Source of the DNA: Chara braunii
Taxonomy: Eukaryota; Streptophyta; Charophyceae; Charales; Characeae
Reading direction: 5' to 3'
DNA: 53,847 bases
NCBI GenBank assembly: GCA_003427395.1
Contig: BFEA01000018.1
Location: forward strand, 3,499,743 to 3,553,589
A program made the translations under genes and the position numbers. The notes below the pieces were generated by a model. The model ran no database searches. It saw only the letters and a list, made by a program, of their open reading frames with translations, and had not been told where the DNA came from. Positions within the stretch are counted from its first letter, which is position 1. Each line of letters begins with the position of its first letter. Shown here in pieces: positions 51,201-53,847 of this stretch.

Positions 51201-51479
51201 GTGCAGGTGCTGGGCATGGTGAGAAGAGGGTGCGACTAGATGGAAACCGTGGTGCCGTATTCTTGTGAGGCTCGCGATTGGAAGGTGGGAGGCCGTGACA
51301 GCGGATTGTTACTACAAATCTGCGGAGGATGGCGTTCGAAGCTTCGGACAGCGGCAGTGAGCAGGGGAAGGGAAGGCGAGTGGTGGTCCCCATCTTCTCA
51401 CAGGGCCACGAGACTAAAGACTGGTCTCGGTCGAGAAGACTGGCCCGCACAGCCATAACTCTTCTGAGTGACGACAACG

Positions 51480-52250
51480 ATTGATTTGCAGGTAAGCGTA
51501 CATGAAGCAGGGGGAGTGTAAAGTAAATATTGGCATGGGAAAGGGGGAGAGAAAGTGAGGATAAGCAATCGACCATCAATCGACCAAGGTAAAGAAAGAC
51601 GACAAGCAGAGAGTACGGGTGAGGTCGACCAAGGAGGCGATGAATGGATGAGAAGAGTTGGGGGAACGTAAAGGAAACACCGACATGGGAAGACGGGAGA
51701 GAAGGTCAGGGTAAGGAAAGGGACATGTAGGAGGTAAGAGAGAGGTCAACGAACCGCAAAGAAGGGGAGGATGGGCAGGAAGATTTGAGGACTGGAATTT
51801 TGGAAAATTGACAAACCAAAGCGCTGAACAGTTGGGGGGGGGCGACCTCAAAGGGAAGTGAGAGAGGGGGGGCCAGTAAGGAGGAAGCGACACATGCATG
51901 CAGAACAGAGGGAGGTGATAGGAGTGGCAAAAAGAGAGGGAGACAACCCTGAGGAGGGGGAAGATAGAAGGGGTAGTAAGGGAAGAAGGAAACAAAAAGA
52001 GCACGTAGGGCCACCTCAAGGACAAGGAGCAAATTGAAGGGCTGCACGAATTGTGCTGAGGGGGAGTGAGAGTAGTTCGGAGGGGAAGAGGGAGGTGGAA
52101 AAGGGAGAAGGGAAGAGTAAGCCTGAGAGAAAGGCAACGATGAGGAACTAATACATGATTGTAGAGCCAACTTGAGGGCCCGAAAGAACTGAAGAATTGG
52201 AAAAGAAGTGAAAGAAGGGATTGGAATGTGCGGAGTAGGAAAACCAGAAA
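51480..52250 (+). repeat. Purine-rich segment with 147-bp repeat
   Basis: The + strand is dominated by A and G for about 770 bp. Within it, a block beginning at about 51504 (GAAGCAGGGGGAGTGTAAAG) recurs at about 51651 (GAAGAGTTGGGGGAACGTAA). Long minus-strand frames here (Ser/Pro/Leu-rich) are explained by composition. Confidence 0.65.
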
Positions 52251-52357
52251 TGTAATGACCCGTCATAACACAGACTGAGAACACTGCTGATTTCTGAAGT
52301 TCTGCCGATGGAATGGATGCCTTGATGAGATTCCCGCGTTCTGCTGTGTTTTCTAAG

Positions 52358-52379
52358 TCTGTGTGTGTGTGTGTGTGTG
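52358..52379. repeat. (GT)n microsatellite
   Basis: About 11 GT units. Confidence 0.9.
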
Positions 52380-52439
52380 CTTGTAACCTGCATGCCTGTC
52401 TGAATGCTTGTTGGTACGAGTGTGTGTGGGACCCGCAAG

Positions 52440-53400
52440 GGCACTTGCTTGTTTGGTAGGCCCGTAGGGCCGGTACTTACCTGTGGCCGTGGCATTGAGG
52501 GTTGTAGCAGGGAAAACACTCAAGTGGCGAAGCTAGCGGCCCTGAGGCCCTTGGGGTAGCGGAAAAACACTAAAGTAGGCCGGTAGGCCGATACTGCACC
52601 CCACTGCAGTTGACGTGAGGGGTACTGGAGGCCGAGCAGAAAAAGACGAAGTTGGCATTTTTAGAGTCCAGTAGCGGTAGGGTAGGTCTAGGCCGGTACC
52701 AGTCCAACCAGTCTGAGTCTAGAGCCTGTACGGGTAATATCAGGGTCTGCAATGATGTTTCCCTCCGAAACGGAGGAGGTACCGGTTGCTTGNAGAGGCC
52801 GAGCGGCCTGGAAGTCACCGCCCAAGAGGCAAGNAGGCCGCTATATCTAGAGGCGGAGGCAAGNGCTCTGCCTCATTCTTCAGTGTNCGAGTCGGGCNTC
52901 ACGCTGCTGGAGCGCTAGGTGGTGAAGCGCTGGGCACTACAGCGCTGCTGGGAGGAAGAAGCCGGGAGCTTCCACCTTGGCTATGGTGGAGCTCAGCCGG
53001 TAGGAGGAGGAGGGAGAAGGGGACCAAGGAGGAGAGTGGTAGGGTACTTACCTGGCTATGGTAGACACCATCTTCATCTCCTTGCTAGGCGCTGCATCAG
53101 GAAGGCCCCAGTGGGGGTAGTGCCGCATCAAGGAAGCTCGGACAGAGTCAGGCATGGCGGTTGAGTGGGCAGCGGCATAGCTGCGGGGNGATGACCTTGA
53201 AGTGGGGCAGCGGTATAGCTGCTTGGGGTTGTCTTTGGTACCGGAGGCTGAAGCCTCGGTTGTCCGCCATAGCCTCGGCCTGTATGTGGAGGAAGAAGAA
53301 GGGCTGNCATGGCNATGGTGGANCTCATCTTATGCCTGCAGTAGAAGTGGGATTCGGACNTTGATTCTGGTTCAGCTGTTCAACATTATTATTGNTTACT
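52440..53400. other. GGCC-rich stretch with many ambiguous bases
   Basis: Phrases such as AGGCCGGTAG, GTACTTACCTG and GGCTATGGTRGA recur irregularly (for example 52471, 52576, 53046; 52979, 53054). At least ten single Ns cluster in 52793-53395, pointing to a collapsed or poorly resolved repeat. No credible gene. Confidence 0.45.
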
Positions 53401-53544
53401 TATTGTTTGAATAAGAGAGGAGGAGATAAAGAGGAGGAGGTTGTTGAGCGAAGAAGAAGAGCTTTGTCTTTGGTCTATGCTGGAGTACATCATCTCTTTC
53501 TTCTTTCTTACTTCTTCTTCTTCTTCTTTCCCTCTCTCTCCTCT

Positions 53545-53627
53545 CAAGTTCTTTCATTTCTTTTGCAATTGGACGGCATTGGGCTCAAGTTCATTCATTT
53601 CTTTTCGCAATTGGACAACATTGTACT
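53545..53627 (+). repeat. About 41-bp direct repeat, two copies
   Basis: CTCAAGTTC(T/A)TTCATTTCTTT and GCAATTGGACRRCATTG occur twice in succession after a (CTT)n tract. Confidence 0.8.
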
Positions 53628-53847
53628 TTCTGATGATTGTGGACTTCAAAATTGGCCAGGATCGTAACAGAAACAAAAAAGAACGAATGATAAGAAAAGC
53701 TAATCTGGTCATCGACCGACTTTTAGTGTACGTGGAATAGGTTTCATCTACTGAACGGGCTGTGTGGAGGCAGACACTGCTCTGGTAACTGGTCGATTAA
53801 GCCTGGATGGCTACGGGGCGAGGTCCTTGTGAATGTTAACTTTGGGC
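53628..53847. other. Window end, nothing recognised
   Basis: No motif, repeat or coding frame of note. Confidence 0.5.

Noticed and set aside
51136-52284. Ser/Pro/Leu-rich minus-strand proteins of 147-192 codons
   Set aside because: Explained by the purine bias of the + strand and by tandem duplication.

Overview
The window looks like nuclear DNA of a repeat-rich green-lineage eukaryote. A streptophyte alga such as Chara is my best guess, from the Ty3/gypsy pol types, very long intron and dense nested retroelements. This is inference, not shown by the sequence alone. There are no bacterial operons. Almost all protein-coding signal is decayed transposable element (TE) sequence. Two N gaps (16456-16669, 42355-42411), scattered single Ns and a sequencing-adaptor junction (44810-44847) show it is a draft scaffold.

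The one convincing host protein gene is a tandem two-domain alpha/beta hydrolase on the + strand. Exon 1 (about 23059-23817) encodes the front half of domain 1. Exon 2 (42787-43905) encodes the end of domain 1 and all of domain 2. Both splice sites are phase 0, and joining them completes domain 1 by comparison with domain 2. The inferred intron is 18,969 bp and packed with TEs. Just upstream, on the - strand, lies a U6 snRNA-like sequence (22726-22828) with a T-run terminator and small core insertions.

Layout: 1-3.2 kb, no gene, with short palindromes and simple repeats. 3.3-6.8 kb (-), a large gag-like ORF with four in-frame stops and a frameshift. 7.0-9.7 kb (-), a Ty3/gypsy pol fragment lying 5' of that gag. 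9.6-12.8 kb (-), an unrecognised ORF chain ending in weakly reverse-transcriptase-like sequence. 13-16.4 kb, tandem repeats and purine tracts. 16.7-17.1 kb, a GC-rich island. 17.5-18.6 kb, a gag relic followed by a tandem array. 18.9-22.7 kb, tRNA-like sequence, duplicated repeats, short palindromic-ended elements and U6.

Inside the intron: a SINE-derived tandem array (24.6-25.9 kb), short inverted-repeat elements (26.8-27.3 kb), a LINE remnant (27.8-31.05 kb, -), and a complete but dead Ty3/gypsy LTR retrotransposon (31094-40550, -). Its 3' LTR carries a 1,356-bp DNA transposon with a perfect 8-bp target-site duplication, which itself contains three short inverted-repeat elements. After the gene: the adaptor artefact, a second LINE remnant (44.9-47.1 kb, -), microsatellites, a tRNA-derived SINE, further tandem duplications and a purine-rich segment.

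A 19-nt hairpin with compensatory changes recurs at six places near LINE 3' ends and in short retroposon tails, suggesting a shared 3' recognition structure.
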